Notes: generated by a model not told the origin, from the letters alone. Shown: positions 35,108-45,897, counted from the stretch's first letter. The stretch is 64,000 nt of DNA from Streptomyces sp. WAC08241 (GCA_007858575.1 CP042279.1:3653501-3717500), one strand, 5' to 3'. A program made the numbers and translations.

Positions 35108-36318
35108 GTGCTCCATCAGAACCTGGGACTGCCCCGCCGTCTCGCGCTGGTTTCCCCACCGCTGCCCGGAGAGGCCCTGCTGAGCTGGCTGAACGCCATG
35201 GCCGTCGAGTACGGCGGCCTCACCCGCGGCCGGACCGCCCAGATCACCGGTGTCCTCGCCGACGGCGAACCGGTCAACGCGCTACGGACCGGGCGGGCCC
35301 CGTACTACCCCCATCCGGCGATGGTCCACAGGATGCGGGCCGTGGCTGCTCTCTCCGAGCAGCAGGTGGCGGATATGACCTGGCACCGCTTCCGCGGTAC
35401 GGCGCTCCACCCGATCGGCCCGGAATGGGCGGCGGAGACGACACGGGCCTCGGTGCTGGGCCGGTGGGCCGACCCGGACGTGCTGCGATTGTGCCCGGCA
35501 TGCGTGGATGAATCCGGCGGGCGATGGCTGCTGACCTGGCAGCTACCCTGGGTCTTCGCCTGCCCCGCCCACCGCTGCTACCTCATCGACTCCTGTCCCG
35601 ACTGCGGTCGACGGTTCACCGTCCATGGCACCGACCCGGTCCGCGGACGCTGCCGCAACAGGCCGCCGACGGACGGGACGCGTCGGCGCCGATGCGGTGC
35701 CCGCTGCACGGGCTGCCCCGCGTCCCTGTGGTCGATGCCGAGCTCTTCGAACTCCAGCAACGGCTCTGGGACGCTCTTCACAGCCCCGCCGCGCAGTGTG
35801 GCGCTGCTTTCGGCGTCTTCCAAGACCTGTGGGCGATGGCGTGCCTGGCCCTCTACACCGCCACACCGGAGCATCTCGTCGGCGCCGACCTCGTCGTGCG
35901 CGAGGCGTTCGCCGCGTTCTGCCACACCCACGACCACCGGGCCGATCGCGATCTCACGGCGGCCAGCCGCCGGTCCGGCCGCAGGCTTAAGGCGGTGGAC
36001 CGTCGCTCCCCGCCTGTTCTGGTCATGGCCGCAGTGATCCGCACCGCCGCCCGCATCGTCTTCGCCGTCAACCCCCTCACGGCGGCCGACGCCCTGGCAG
36101 ACCTGTCCCGCAACCCACACTCGCCTGCGATCTACGTTCTGCGCCAAGCCTGGAACTCAGGTCCCCTTGCCCTGGCCACCCGCGACACCACCGAGAGGAT
36201 CAAGTCCGTCATGGACATACTCGACTACTCCGGGCCCGGCTTCGTGCCGCCCCTCAGCCAGCGAGACCGCTACTACTCAGCCCTCTCGACCGGCGGCCGG
36301 GCCCCGGGCAGGCGCTGA
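35108..36318 (+). CDS. TniQ-family target-selection protein 2
   Basis: About 403 codons. The TniQ domain begins RRLALVSPPLPGEALLSWLN near residue 10. The zinc ligands are LCPACVDESGGRWLLTW, FACPAHRCYLIDSCPDCG, and later RCPLHGLP. The C-terminal half is helical. GTG 35108 follows the XRE gene by 7 nt; its TGA overlaps the ATG of the next gene (TGATG). A shift near 35690 is probably an error. It is clearly diverged from TniQ1 and TniQ3, so this is an old paralogue rather than a recent copy. Confidence 0.85.
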
Positions 36319-37485
36319 TGGGCATCGGGCCGCCTCGGCGCATGGCCCTGGTCCCCCTGCCCGCCCCCGGAGAATCGTTCGGCAGCTGGATGGACGCCGT
36401 CGCCCGCGACAACCTCTGCCCGCGCAGCACCCTCCTCGTGAAGTACTGGCGGCTACGGAAAGTGCCCTACGCCGCCGCCTGGAGGCCCACCTCCAGCACC
36501 GACCTCGCCCAGATCAGCATCGCCACAGGCGTCGCTGAGCATGCCCTCGCCTCACTGCTGATCGAGCGCTATTTCGACAGCGGCTTTCCCGCACCCTCCC
36601 TTGAGGAGTGGTGGAGCGACGACCTCCGCGAGTTCATGCGCCAAGAGTTCGTCCTGCACAACCACTCACGCTGGTGCCCGCTCTGCATCGGGGACAACGG
36701 CGGCCGCTGGATGCTGCGATGGAAGATGGCCTGGTCGTACGCCTGCACCACCCACAAGGTCTTCCTCGCCTTCCGCTGCCTGCAGTGCAAAAGCCCCCAG
36801 GACTCCGGCATCGGCCTCCCCACCAGACGCCTGGTCTGCCCCACTCCGATCGACCCCAAGAACGTCGCGCGGCGCTGCGGACACCCCTCACCGATGTCCC
36901 CGTCATCCCGGTCACTGATAGGCGGCTCATCGAGCTCCAGGCTTGGATCGACCACGGCCTGGGCGACGCTCCTCGACCGTCCAACGGGCCTTCGGCCCAG
37001 CCCCTTTCGTGTTCCCCGTAACGGTCTACCTGGCCCTACGGCTCCGCACACCGGAAATGTTCACCGACGCGGACCCTGCTATCGCCACGGCGGCAGCCAA
37101 TCCGTTCGACACAGCCGACGAGCTCACCAAGTTCTACGGCCCCGGGTCCGGGGACGCTGCCCACCCTCTGCTGATGGCCGGCGCGATCAGCCTGGCGGAC
37201 CGATTCTGCAGAGGAAAGAACCGCCGCGAAGCCACGGCGCTGTTCGCCGACCTCGCTTACACGGAACTCGTCACACGAACGCCGAAGTGGATGGCGTACG
37301 AGCCCCTGTCCATGCCGTGGCGCATGCGGCGCTACGCCCTTCCCGCCCTCCTCAAACACCTGGTCGACCGCCGAGTCGTGCAAGACACGCCCGCGTACGG
37401 CTTCCACCACCGAGACCGGCTGACGCCCCACTCGAGAGCCACTGAAGCAATAGGCGAGATGCTGAACAATCCGCTGAAGTTTTGA
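36318..37485 (+). CDS. TniQ-family target-selection protein 3
   Basis: About 389 codons. N-terminus RRMALVPLPAPGESFGSWMD; zinc ligands in RWCPLCIGDNGGRWMLRW, YACTTHKVFLAFRCLQC. The C-terminal region has LLMAGAISLADRF and MPWRMRRYALPALLKHL. The ATG overlaps the tniQ2 stop. Frameshifts occur near 36890 and 37000. Its last codons overlap the repeated CTGAA sites of the transposon right end, so gene and transposon end are fused into one short stretch. The scar at 26915 matches this gene's N-terminus. Confidence 0.85.
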
Positions 37486-37518
37486 CCGAGACGCTGAAGC
37501 ACTGAGCGAGGCCCGACA
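37433..37518. repeat. Transposon right end with repeated transposase-binding-like sites
   Basis: Reading inwards from 37518 on the minus strand the end starts TGTCGGGCCTCGCTCAG. Sites of the form CGAGA(C/T)GCTGAA lie at 37487 and 37455, exactly 32 bp apart. A related CGAGAGCCACTGAAGCAA is at 37433 and an extra GCTGAAG is at 37473. Tandem subterminal repeats and a TGT terminus are the signature of Tn7/Tn5053-type ends bound by TnsB. Confidence 0.65.
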
Positions 37519-37960
37519 GTGACGAGCCGGAGCAGGCTGTCGGCGGCGAGCGCGTTGCCCTCCTCGGCGGCCCGGTGGACGCCGACGACGAGCCGCGCGG
37601 CGTACGGGTCGTCGATGACGGGCGAGGTGAAACCGACCGAGCCGCGCAGGGCGAGGGTGTCGGCGGCGATCGACCGGACGATCTCCGCGTCGGGGTAGAT
37701 CGTCCGGTAGGTCCACCCTCGGGGACCCCGGCGTGCCCGGTGTGCGGGGTGTCGGGGTTGACCAGGGCGATCTGTCCGGGCCCGGCGCGGACCAGCTCGT
37801 CGTGGTGGTGGAAGGCCTCGACGCCCTCGGTGATCGCGGCGAAGACGAAGGTCTCGTGGGTGTGGCGGGAGAAGGCCTTGCGGACGTAGTGGGCGTGCAG
37901 CAGGTCGACCCCGGGCAGCTCGGGGTACTGCCAGTACCGTGCCCGTTCCCCGCTCGCCAT
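37519..37960 (-). pseudogene. AraC-family regulator, N-terminal fragment
   Basis: About 147 codons starting MASGERARYWQYPELPG at ATG 37960, then the cupin-like AraC ligand domain (SRHTHETFVFAAITEGVEAF, GQIALVNPDTPHTGHAG, RTIYPDAEIVRSIAAD). It breaks off after ALAADSLLRLVT at 37519, exactly where the transposon end begins. The AraC DNA-binding domain is absent from the window. Native core-genome gene disrupted by the insertion. One shift near 37720. Confidence 0.8.
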
Positions 37961-38004
37961 GCCTCCATTCTGCGCCAGGGCCGAACGGGACCGCGCTCCG
38001 GTCC

Positions 38005-38072
38005 GCACCGGGGCCGCCGGCCCCCACGGAAGGCCGCCGCACCGGGGCCGCGGGCCCCCACGGAAGGCCGCC
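38005..38072. repeat. Two 34-bp direct repeats
   Basis: Units 38005-38038 and 38039-38072 differ at one base and contain CCCCCACGGAAGGCCGCC. They lie between the araC fragment and lhr. Probably replication slippage; no function is evident. Confidence 0.8.
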
Positions 38073-38195
38073 GCACCGGGCTCGGCCCGTCCCCTCCCGG
38101 GCGCGCCCACCCGGAAGGGGGACGGGCCGCCGCGCTGCGGGGGCGGTTTTCCACAGGTCCCGGCGGTTGTCAGTGCCCGGGTGCACGATGGGGGC

Positions 38196-41100
38196 ATGGT
38201 CAGGTCCGCGCTCGACTCGTTCTCCCCGCGACCCGTGGTTGGTTCACCGGGGCCTTCACCGCGCCCACGGCGGCACAGGAGGGCGCCTGGACCGCCATCG
38301 GGGCGGGCTCCGACGTGCTGGTCGTCGCCCCGACCGGTTCGGGCAAGACGCTGGCGGCCTTCCTCGCCTCCCTGGACCGGCTGGCGGCCGTACCCCCGCC
38401 GTCGGAGGCGCGCAAGCGCTGCCGCGTGCTGTACGTGTCCCCGCTGAAGGCCCTCGCGGTGGACGTCGAGCGGAACCTGCGCTCCCCGCTGACCGGCATC
38501 CGCCAGAGTCGGTGCGGCTCGGGCTGCCCGAGCCGGACATCCGGGTCGGGATCCGCTCCGGCGACACCCCGCCCGCCGAGCGCCGCACGCTCGCGACCAA
38601 GCCGCCGGACATCCTGATCACCACCCCCGAGTCGCTGTTCCTGATGCTGACCTCCGCCGCCCGCGAGGCCCTCGCGGGCGTGGAGACGGTCATCCTGGAC
38701 GAGGTCCACGCGGTCGCGGGCACGAAGCGGGGCGCGCACCTGGCGCTCTCCTGGAGCGGCTCGACGAACTGCTCCCCGGCCCGCGCGCCGGATCGGCCTG
38801 TCGGCCACGGTCCGGCCGGTCGACGAGGTGGCCCGCTACCTGTCGCCGGGGCGTGCCGTGGAGATCGTGCAGCCGCCGTCGGGCAAGGAGTTCGACCTCT
38901 CCGTCGTCGTCCCCGTCGAGGGCATGGGCGAGTTGGGCGGCTCCCCGGCGTCGGAGGGCAAGGAGGGCGGTGACAGGCCGTCGATCTGGCCGCACGTCGA
39001 GGAGCGGATCGCCGACCTCGTGCAGTCCCACCGCTCCACGATCGTCTTCGCCAACTCCCGCCGTCTGGCCGAGCGCCTGTGCAACCGGCTCAACGAGATC
39101 GCGTACGAGCGGGCGACCGGCGAGCCCCTGCCCGAGGGGGCTCCCCGGCCGAGGTCATGGCCCAGTCGGGGCGGCGCAGGGCGCCCCGCCGCTGCTCGCC
39201 CGGGCCCACCACGGTTCGGTGTCGAAGGAGCAGCGCGCCCAGGTCGAGGAGGACCTGAAGGCGGGCCGGCTGCCCGCCGTGGTGGCCACCTCCAGTCTGG
39301 AGCTGGGCATCGACATGGGCGCGGTGGACCTGGTCGTGCAGGTCGAGTCGCCGCCCTCGGTGGCCTCCGGGCTCCAGCGGGTGGGCCGCGCCGGCCACCA
39401 GGTCGGCGCGGTCTCCACGGGCGTGGTCTTCCCCAAGTACCGGGGCGACCTGGTGCAGGCGGCCGTGGTCACCGAGCGGATGCGCTCGGGGGCCATCGAG
39501 TCCCTGCGGATCCCCGCCAATCCGCTGGACGTGCTCGCGCAGCAGTTGGTCGCGATGGTCGCGCTCGACACCTGGCAGGTGGACGACCTGCTCGCGGTGG
39601 TGCGCAGGGCGGCGCCGTTCGCCTCGCTGCCCGAGTCGGCGTTCACCGGCGTCCTCGACATGCTGGCGGGGCGGTACCCTTCGGACGCCTTCGCCGAGCT
39701 GCGCCCGCGCGTGGTCTGGGACCGGGTGACCGGGACGGTCACGGGCGGCCGGGCGCGCAGCGGCTCGCCGTCACCTCGGGCGGCACGATCCCCGACCGGG
39801 GCCTGTTCGGCGTGTTCTGGCGGGCTCCGACCCCAAGAAGGGCGGGGCCGGGTCGGGGAGCTCGACGAGGAGATGGTGTACGAGTCGCGCGTGGGCGACG
39901 TGTTCACGCTCGGCACCACCTCGTGGCGGATCGAGGACATCACCCGGGACCGGGTCCTGGTCACCCCGCGCCCGGCGCGCCGGGCCGGCTGCCGTTCTGG
40001 AAGGGCGACCAACTGGGCCGCCCGCTCGAACTGGGCCGGGCGGTGGGCGCGTTCCTCCGCGAGATCGGCGCCCTCGGGTACGAGGACGCGCGGCTGCGGC
40101 TGCTCGCCGCCGGGCTCGACGCGTGGGCCGCGGAGAACGTCCTGGCGTACCTCAGGGAGCAGCGCGAGGCCTGCGGGCACGTGCCGGACGACCGGACGAT
40201 CCTGGTCGAGCGCTTCCGGGACGAGCTCGGGGACTGGCGGGTCGTCATCCACTCCCCGTTCGGGGCGCAGGTGCACGCCCCGTGGGCGTTGGCGCTCGGC
40301 GCCCGGCTCACCGAGCGGTACGGCATGGACGCGCAGGTGATGCACGCGGACGACGGCATCGTGCTGCGCCTGCCGGACGCCGACCTGATGGGCCTGGACA
40401 TGGGCCTGGACCTCCTCGACCACGAGCCGGTCGATCCGGGCCGTCACGCGGACACCGCGTACGACGCGGACAAGGCGCCCGTCGGCGCGGCCGACGCCCT
40501 CTTCGACAAGGGCGAGATCGGTCAGGTCGTCACCGACCAGGTGGGCGGCTCCGCGCTGTTCGCCTCCCGGTTCCGAGTGCGCCGCCCGCGCCCTGCTGCT
40601 GCCGAAGCGGAACCCGGGCAAGCGCACCCCGCTGTGGCAGCAGCGGCAGCGCGCGGCCCAGCTCCTCCAGGTGGCGAGCGAGTTCGGCTCGTTCCCGATC
40701 GTCCTGGAGGCCGTCCGCGAGTGCCTCCAGGACGTCTTCGACCTGCCCGGCCTGACGGAGCTGATGGGCGACATCGAGGCCCGCCGGGTCCGTCTCGTCG
40801 AGGTCACCACCCCGAGCCGTCCCCTTCGCCCGCTCGCTGCTCTTCGGCTACGTGGCGCAGTTCCTGTACGAGGGGGACTCGCCGCTCGCGGGGCGGCGGC
40901 GGGCCGCCGCGCTCTCCCTGGACTCCCGGCTGCTCGCGGAGCTGCTCGGCCAGGCGGAGCTGCGCGAGCTGCTCGACGCGGACGTCCTGACGGAGCTGGA
41001 GCGGGAGCTCCAGTGGCTGACGGAGGACCGGCGGACCAAGGACGTGGAGGGCGTCGCCGATCTGCTGCGGGTCCTGGGCCCGCTCACCGGTGCCGAGCTG

Positions 41101-42830
41101 GCCGAGCGGGGTGCCGAGGCGGACTGGGCGGGCGAGCTGGAGGCGGCGCGGCGCGCGATCCGGGTGCGGATCGGGGCCGGGAGCACTGGGCGGCGATCGA
41201 GGACGCGGGCCGTCTCCGGGACGCCCTGGGCACGGCCCTGCCGGTCGGCGTCCCCGAGGCCTTCACCGAGCCGGTCAAGGACCCGCTGGGCGACCTCCTC
41301 GCCCGGTACGCGCGCACGCACGGCCCGTTCACCTCCTCCCGGGCGGGCGAGCGCTTCGGTCTGGGCACGGCCGTCACCGACGGCGCCCTCCAGCGGCTCG
41401 CCGCGTCCGGCCGGGTCGTCCAGGGCGAGTTCCACCCGTCCGGCATCGGCCAGGAGTGGTGCGACGCCACCGTCCTGCGCCGGCTGCGCCGACGCTCCCT
41501 CGCCGCCCTGCGCCACGAGCTGGAGCCGGTGCCCCGGCGGCCCTCGCCTCCTTCCCGCCGCAGTGGCAGCACCTGGGGAGCCACGGCCTGCGCGGCATCG
41601 ACGGCCTGGCCCGGGCGGTCGAGCAGCTCCAGGGCGCCCCCGTCCCGGCCTCGGCCCTGGAGAAGCTGGTCCTGCCGTCCCGGGTCCGGGACTACTCCCC
41701 GGCGATGCTGGACGAGCTGACGACCACCGGCGAGGTGGTGTGGGCGGGCGCGGGCTCACTGCCCGGCAAGGACGGCTGGGTCTCCCTGTACCTCGCGGAC
41801 GCGGCCCCGCTGCTTCTCCCGCCGCCGCACCCGCTGGAGCTGTCCGCGCTGCACGAGTCGGTGCTGACCGCCCTCTCCGGCGGGTACGGCCTGTTCTTCC
41901 GTCAGATCGCCGACCAGATCCGGGCGACCACCCACCCGGACGCCACCGACCCCCAGCTCGCCGACGCCCTCTGGGACCTGGCCTGGTCGGGCCGGCTCAC
42001 CAACGACACGCTCGCCCCGCTGCGCGCCCTGCTCGGCTCGGGCCGCACCGCCGGCTCCACCGCGCACCGCGCGCGCCGCACGGTCCCCCGCGGCCGGTAC
42101 GGCACCTTGACCGCGTCCGCCCGGCCGGTGTCCCGCACGGGCCCGCCCACGGTCTCCGGCCGCTGGGCGCTGCTGCCCCGCCCGAACCGGAGCCGACGCA
42201 CCGGGCGCACGCCCTGGCCCGCACCCTCCTGGACCGGCACGGCGTGGTCACCCGGGGCGCGGTGGCCGCCGAGGGCGTGGAGGGCGGCTTCTCGGCCGTG
42301 TACCGGATCCTGGCCGCCTTCGAGGACAGCGGCCAGACCCGCAGGGGCTACGTCGTGGAGGGGCTCGGCGCGGCCCAGTTCGCGATGGACGGCGCGGTGG
42401 ACCGGCTGCGGGCCGCGGCGACCGCGCGCGACCGGGGCGTCGAGGCGGCGGCCGGTCCGCGCGCCCTGGTCCTCGCGGCGGCCGACCCGGCGAACGCGTA
42501 CGGGGCGGCCCTGTCCTGGCCCGAGCCGCCGACCGGCGCCGGGCACAAACCGGGGCGGAAGGCGGGCGCGATGGTCGTCCTGGTCGACGGCGAGCTGACG
42601 CTCTACATGGAGCGCGGCGGCAAGACGCTCCTGTCCTGGCCGACCGATCCGGACGACCCCGCCCTGACGGCGGCGGCCGAGGCCCTGGCGGCTTCCGCCC
42701 GTGCGGGTTCCCTGGGCACGGTCACGGTGGAGCGGCTCAACGGCGTCGCGGCCCTGACCTCCCCGCTGGCCCGCCCCTGGAGGCGGCGGGCTTCCTGGCC
42801 ACCCCCAGAGGCCTGCGGCTGCGCGCCTAG
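38196..42830 (+). CDS. lhr: Lhr-type large ATP-dependent helicase
   Basis: About 1545 codons, the usual size for Lhr proteins (superfamily 2 helicases of DNA repair). Walker A VVAPTGSGKT near residue 48, then SPLKALAVDVERNL, the DEVH box near residue 170, RIGLSATVRP, SSLELGIDMGAVDLV and the motif VI region RVGRAGHQVGAVSTG. The long C-terminal winged-helix/Lhr-core region follows. ATG 38196; stop TAG 42828-42830 after RPLEAAGFLATPRGLRLRA. At least ten frame changes break it as read (for example 38230, 38510, 38755, 39140, 39760, 40585, 40820, 41180, 41540, 42180 and 42775). Even spacing of shifts and perfect family sequence on both sides of each indicate sequencing errors. Confidence 0.9.
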
Positions 42831-42895
42831 CCGGCGCGCAACCGGGAAGAAGTCCGAAAGGAGCCCAGCCGTCCGGGCACCCCGCACCCACGTCC

Positions 42896-42924
42896 GCACA
42901 CCACACCCACACCCACACCCACAC
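42896..42924. repeat. CCACAC short tandem repeat
   Basis: About four to five units of CACACC between lhr and the nei-type gene. A simple-sequence run, with no secondary structure of note. Confidence 0.7.
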
Positions 42925-42966
42925 GATCGTGATCCGCGCCCGAGAGACCGCGACCCGAGGAGGACC

Positions 42967-43782
42967 GTGCCCGAGGGAGACACCGTCTGGCAGGTGGCCC
43001 GCCGCCTGCACGCCGCGCTCGCCGGGCGGGTGATCACCCGTTCGGACCTCCGGGTGCCGCGGTTCGCGACCGCCGACCTCACCGGCCGCACGCTCCTCGA
43101 CGTCACCCCGCGCGGCAAGCACCTGCTCGCCCGGATCGAGGGCGGGCTCACCCTCCACTCCCACCTGCGGATGGACGGCGCCTGGCGGGTGTACGCCACC
43201 GGGGAGCGGCCCCGTGGCGGCCCCGACCACCAGATCCGGGCCGTCCTGGGAAACGCCGAGTCCACCGCGTACGGCTACCGGCTTCCGATCCTGGAGCTCG
43301 TCCGCACCGACGAGGAGTCCCGGATCGTGGGCTACCTCGGCCCGGACCTGCTCGGTCCGGACTGGGACCCGGAGGAGGCCGTGCGCCGGCTGACGTCCGA
43401 CCCGGCGAGGACGCTCGGCGAGGCCCTCCTCGACCAGCGCAACCTGGCCGGCATCGGCAACATCTACAAGTCGGAGCTGGCGTTCCTCGCCGCCGTCACC
43501 CCCTGGCTCCCCGTGGGCGAGCTGGAGCCGGACGTCCCGGCCCGTCTGGTGGCGACCGCGCACCGCCTGCTCGACCTCAACAAGGACCACCCGGACCAGC
43601 GGATCACCACCGTGCGCCGCCCCGGCACCCCGCTCCACGTCTACGGCCGTGCGGGCCGTCCCTGTCTGCGCTGCGGCGCCCGGATCCACAAGGCGGAGCT
43701 CGGGGACCGGGTCACGTACTGGTGCCCGGAATGCCAGCGGGGCCCGCACCGGCGGGAAGCCGATACGAGCCCGTCAGTCTGA
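42967..43782 (+). CDS. Fpg/Nei-family DNA glycosylase (endonuclease VIII-like)
   Basis: 271 residues. Removes oxidised bases and nicks the abasic site. It starts PEGDTVWQVARRLHAAL: the Pro-Glu after the start Met are the catalytic imine-forming proline and glutamate. The helix-two-turn-helix is LDQRNLAGIGNIYKSELAFL and the C-terminal zinc finger is PCLRCGARIHK with YWCPECQ. GTG 42967 is preceded by GAGGAGG. Continuous frame. Located directly downstream of lhr, an arrangement of two repair genes that I recall from Streptomyces. Confidence 0.92.
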   Translation: MPEGDTVWQVARRLHAALAGRVITRSDLRVPRFATADLTGRTLLDVTPRGKHLLARIEGGLTLHSHLRMDGAWRVYATGERPRGGPDHQIRAVLGNAESTAYGYRLPILELVRTDEESRIVGYLGPDLLGPDWDPEEAVRRLTSDPARTLGEALLDQRNLAGIGNIYKSELAFLAAVTPWLPVGELEPDVPARLVATAHRLLDLNKDHPDQRITTVRRPGTPLHVYGRAGRPCLRCGARIHKAELGDRVTYWCPECQRGPHRREADTSPSV

Positions 43783-43838
43783 CCGTCCGTCCACCGCGGC
43801 CCCACAACCGCGACGGTCCCCCATCTCCGTCACACCCC

Positions 43839-44108
43839 TCACGCCGAGCCGGAGCCCGCGCCCCACCTCCGGCGCCACGGCGTCCTGCCGATGCGCCGGA
43901 CGAGTGAGCCCGGCGGTCCCGACGAGGCGGCCACGTGCACGGGCAGCAGGCTCAGTCCCCAGCCGCCCGCGGCCATCACTCCCTCGACCGGCCCGGCCTC
44001 GCCCGGTACGACCAGCAGGCGCAGCACCGCCCACCACCAGAGTCCCCCGGCCACCAGCCCGATCGCGATCAGCGCGAGCGTCACCGGCGGGAACCGTCGC
44101 CGTACCAT
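43839..44108 (-). CDS. Small membrane protein, unknown
   Basis: 89 residues with two hydrophobic segments: VTLALIAIGLVAGGLWWWAV (about residues 9-30) and GVMAAGGWGLSLLPVHVAAS (about 43-62). A basic C-terminus follows. ATG 44108 has AGGAGG upstream. It follows dps on the same strand with a gap of about 100 nt. No family recognised. Confidence 0.7.
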   Translation of the reverse strand: MVRRRFPPVTLALIAIGLVAGGLWWWAVLRLLVVPGEAGPVEGVMAAGGWGLSLLPVHVAASSGPPGSLVRRIGRTPWRRRWGAGSGSA

Positions 44109-44211
44109 GGCCGCCTCCTGCGGTCGACGCTAGACCGACAGGATCACCCTGCGGAGGGCGCACCGGGGCCCGCCCCGGCGCGCACCGCACGTATCAGCAC
44201 GCCCCGGCTCC

Positions 44212-44683
44212 TCAGACGCTCTCCGCCCGGAACATCCAGGCGTGCTTTCTCCAGCTCGCCCGTCAGGGCGATCAGAATGTCCTGGGTGACCGGGTCCGGG
44301 TCGCCGGTCGCGTCGATCCGCTCCCGCATCCGGGTGGTGACGGCACCGAGGGCGGCGACGAGGATCTGCACCGCGTCCTCGTCCTTGATCCAGCCTTCCG
44401 GCACCGTTCCGATCGCGCTCGACGACGCCACGGTCGACGCTCGCCCGTCCGGGTTGACGCCCAGGGCGGAGGCCCGCTCGGCCACGGTGTCGGAGTGCGT
44501 CCGGGCCGTGGTGACCACCTCGTCCAGTTGGAGGTGGACGGAGCGGAAGCGCGGTCCGACGACGTTCCAGTGCACCTGCTTGGCCACCAGGGAGAGGTCG
44601 ACCAGGTCGACGAGGGCTCCCTGGAGCGCGTCGCCGACGGTCTTGAGGTCGGTCTCGAACAGCGTGCTCTTCACGACAGACAT
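44212..44683 (-). CDS. dps: Dps-family ferritin-like DNA-protection protein
   Basis: About 157 codons. The four-helix ferritin fold stores iron and protects DNA from oxidants. SLVAKQVHWNVVGPRFRSVHLQLDE holds the conserved ferroxidase histidines and acids; the last helix reads LTGELEKHAWMFRAE once one extra A (near 44252) is removed, stopping at TGA 44212. As read the frame is longer and ends at an unnatural basic tail. ATG 44683, with GGGAGA upstream. Probably stress induced, as usual for the family. Confidence 0.9.
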
Positions 44684-44780
44684 GCGGAATCTCCCACCAG
44701 TCGAACGTTCTCCCACCATGGCACGCCTCACCGGGACCCGGCATCTCAAACAAACCCGCCCAAAGAAAACCTGGAAGGGT

Positions 44781-44827
44781 CGAAGCCCCGGCCGGTGCCC
44801 CTCGCGGGACACGGAACCGGGGCTTCG
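44781..44827 (-). terminator. Hairpin after the XRE regulator
   Basis: cgaagccccgg (44781-44791) pairs perfectly with ccggggcttcg (44817-44827) across a 25-nt loop, 14 nt beyond the regulator stop. It separates the regulator from dps. Confidence 0.6.
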
Positions 44828-44840
44828 CCCTGGTTTCGGT

Positions 44841-45224
44841 TCAGGCGGCGACGACGTCGACCGCTTCCGCGGGCGCCTTGATGGTCACCCGCTCGGTGGG
44901 CACACCCGCCACCGACGTCACCGACACCGAATTGAGCATCGGACGAACCGGTGCCGGCACCTGTTCGCTCGCTGCCGCCGACTCGGCCAGTTCGGCGAGC
45001 GACAGCTCGTCGCTCACTTCGCGCATGAGCTCGGACATCCGTACGTCCAACGCGTCGCAGATCGCGGAGAGCAGCTCGGAGGATGCCTCCTTCTGCCCCC
45101 GCTCCACCTCGGAGAGATAGCCGAGCGAGACTCGGGCGGACGAGGAGACTTCGCGCAGAGTACGGCCCTGGCGCTGGCGCTGCCGACGCAGCACGTCACC
45201 CAGCAGGCGACGGAGCAGAATCAT
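44841..45224 (-). CDS. XRE-family regulator (ClgR/PopR-like)
   Basis: 127 residues. The helix-turn-helix [35 protein letters not shown] is of the ClgR type, a class that activates clp protease genes in actinobacteria, and is followed by an acidic, alanine-rich tail. ATG 45224 has GGAGCC upstream. No frameshift. In S. coelicolor I recall a regulator of this kind in the same position next to dps and cinA. ClgR itself cannot be distinguished from a paralogue by sequence alone. Confidence 0.85.
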   Translation of the reverse strand: MILLRRLLGDVLRRQRQRQGRTLREVSSSARVSLGYLSEVERGQKEASSELLSAICDALDVRMSELMREVSDELSLAELAESAAASEQVPAPVRPMLNSVSVTSVAGVPTERVTIKAPAEAVDVVAA

Positions 45225-45313
45225 CGGTGGCTCCTCCTCGGACCGCGTAGCCGCATCCTTCACGCCCCACCGTACCGCCTCGCGCCGCGGCCGTGCGGGG
45301 AGCGATGTCGTGT

Positions 45314-45897
45314 TCACTCAGGGCTGCAAACATCAATTCCCCCGTTCTGTTCCGTATCCTGTGCCCGCACATTTCCCGAGAGTTCCTCGCGCAGCAGTGC
45401 GAGCACGATCCGTACGCTCTCCTACGGATTTCCCCACGATCGCCGTTCAACCTCAACGGGACCACTTTCCCCAGGCGAGCCCCCGCCACCGCGCCCGTCG
45501 GGACCCCCGTCCGGGCCGTCTCCCCGCCCGTCCCGTCCGGGCCCGCGACCGCCACGTAGACGGTTCCGACGGGCTGTCCGTCCTGCGGGTCGGGGCCCGC
45601 GACCCCGGTCGTCGCGATGCCCCAGTCGGCGCCGAGCCGGGCCCGTACGCCGGCCGCCATCTGCGACGCCACCTCGGGATCCACCGCGCCACGCTCCGCG
45701 AGCAGCTTCCCGTCGACGCCGAGGAGCTCGTGCTTGAGGGCGGTGGCGTAGGCGGTGACGGAACCCCGGAAGGCCGCCGAGGCGCCGGGGACGCCGGTGA
45801 GCTCGGCGGCCACCAGACCGCCCGTGAGCGACTCCGCGACGGCCAGTGTCTGACCGCGCTCGGCGAGCAGCGCGAGCACCCGGGCCGCCTCGGTCAT
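45314..45897 (-). CDS. cinA: CinA C-terminal-domain protein (nicotinamide-nucleotide amidase family)
   Basis: About 194 codons as drawn. Motifs [48 protein letters not shown] and [20 protein letters not shown] are those of the PncC/CinA C-terminal domain, which deamidates NMN. Start ATG 45897 overlaps the pgsA stop (ATGA). After two shifts (near 45510 and 45430) the tail reads [14 protein letters not shown] and ends at TGA 45314. Uncorrected, the frame runs on to an unnatural end. Confidence 0.88.

Larger units (their letters stand above)
28797..37518. mobile_element. Tn7/Tn5053-like transposon with three TniQ genes
   Basis: A minus-strand operon (tniQ1, small orf, tnsA-like, tnsB/tniA, tnsC/tniB) and a divergent plus-strand operon (XRE regulator, tniQ2, tniQ3). 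The right end is at 37518, reading inwards 5'-TGTCGGGCCTCGC, followed by repeated CTGAA sites and abutting a broken araC gene. The left end could not be found; the left limit given is only the tniB stop. Neither a CRISPR array nor Cas genes are present. Cargo is not obvious, apart perhaps from the HNH-like fragment. Confidence 0.8.

Noticed and set aside
42896..42924. CACACC tandem repeat as a CRISPR array
   Set aside because: Units are 6 bp with no spacers. There are no Cas genes anywhere in the window.
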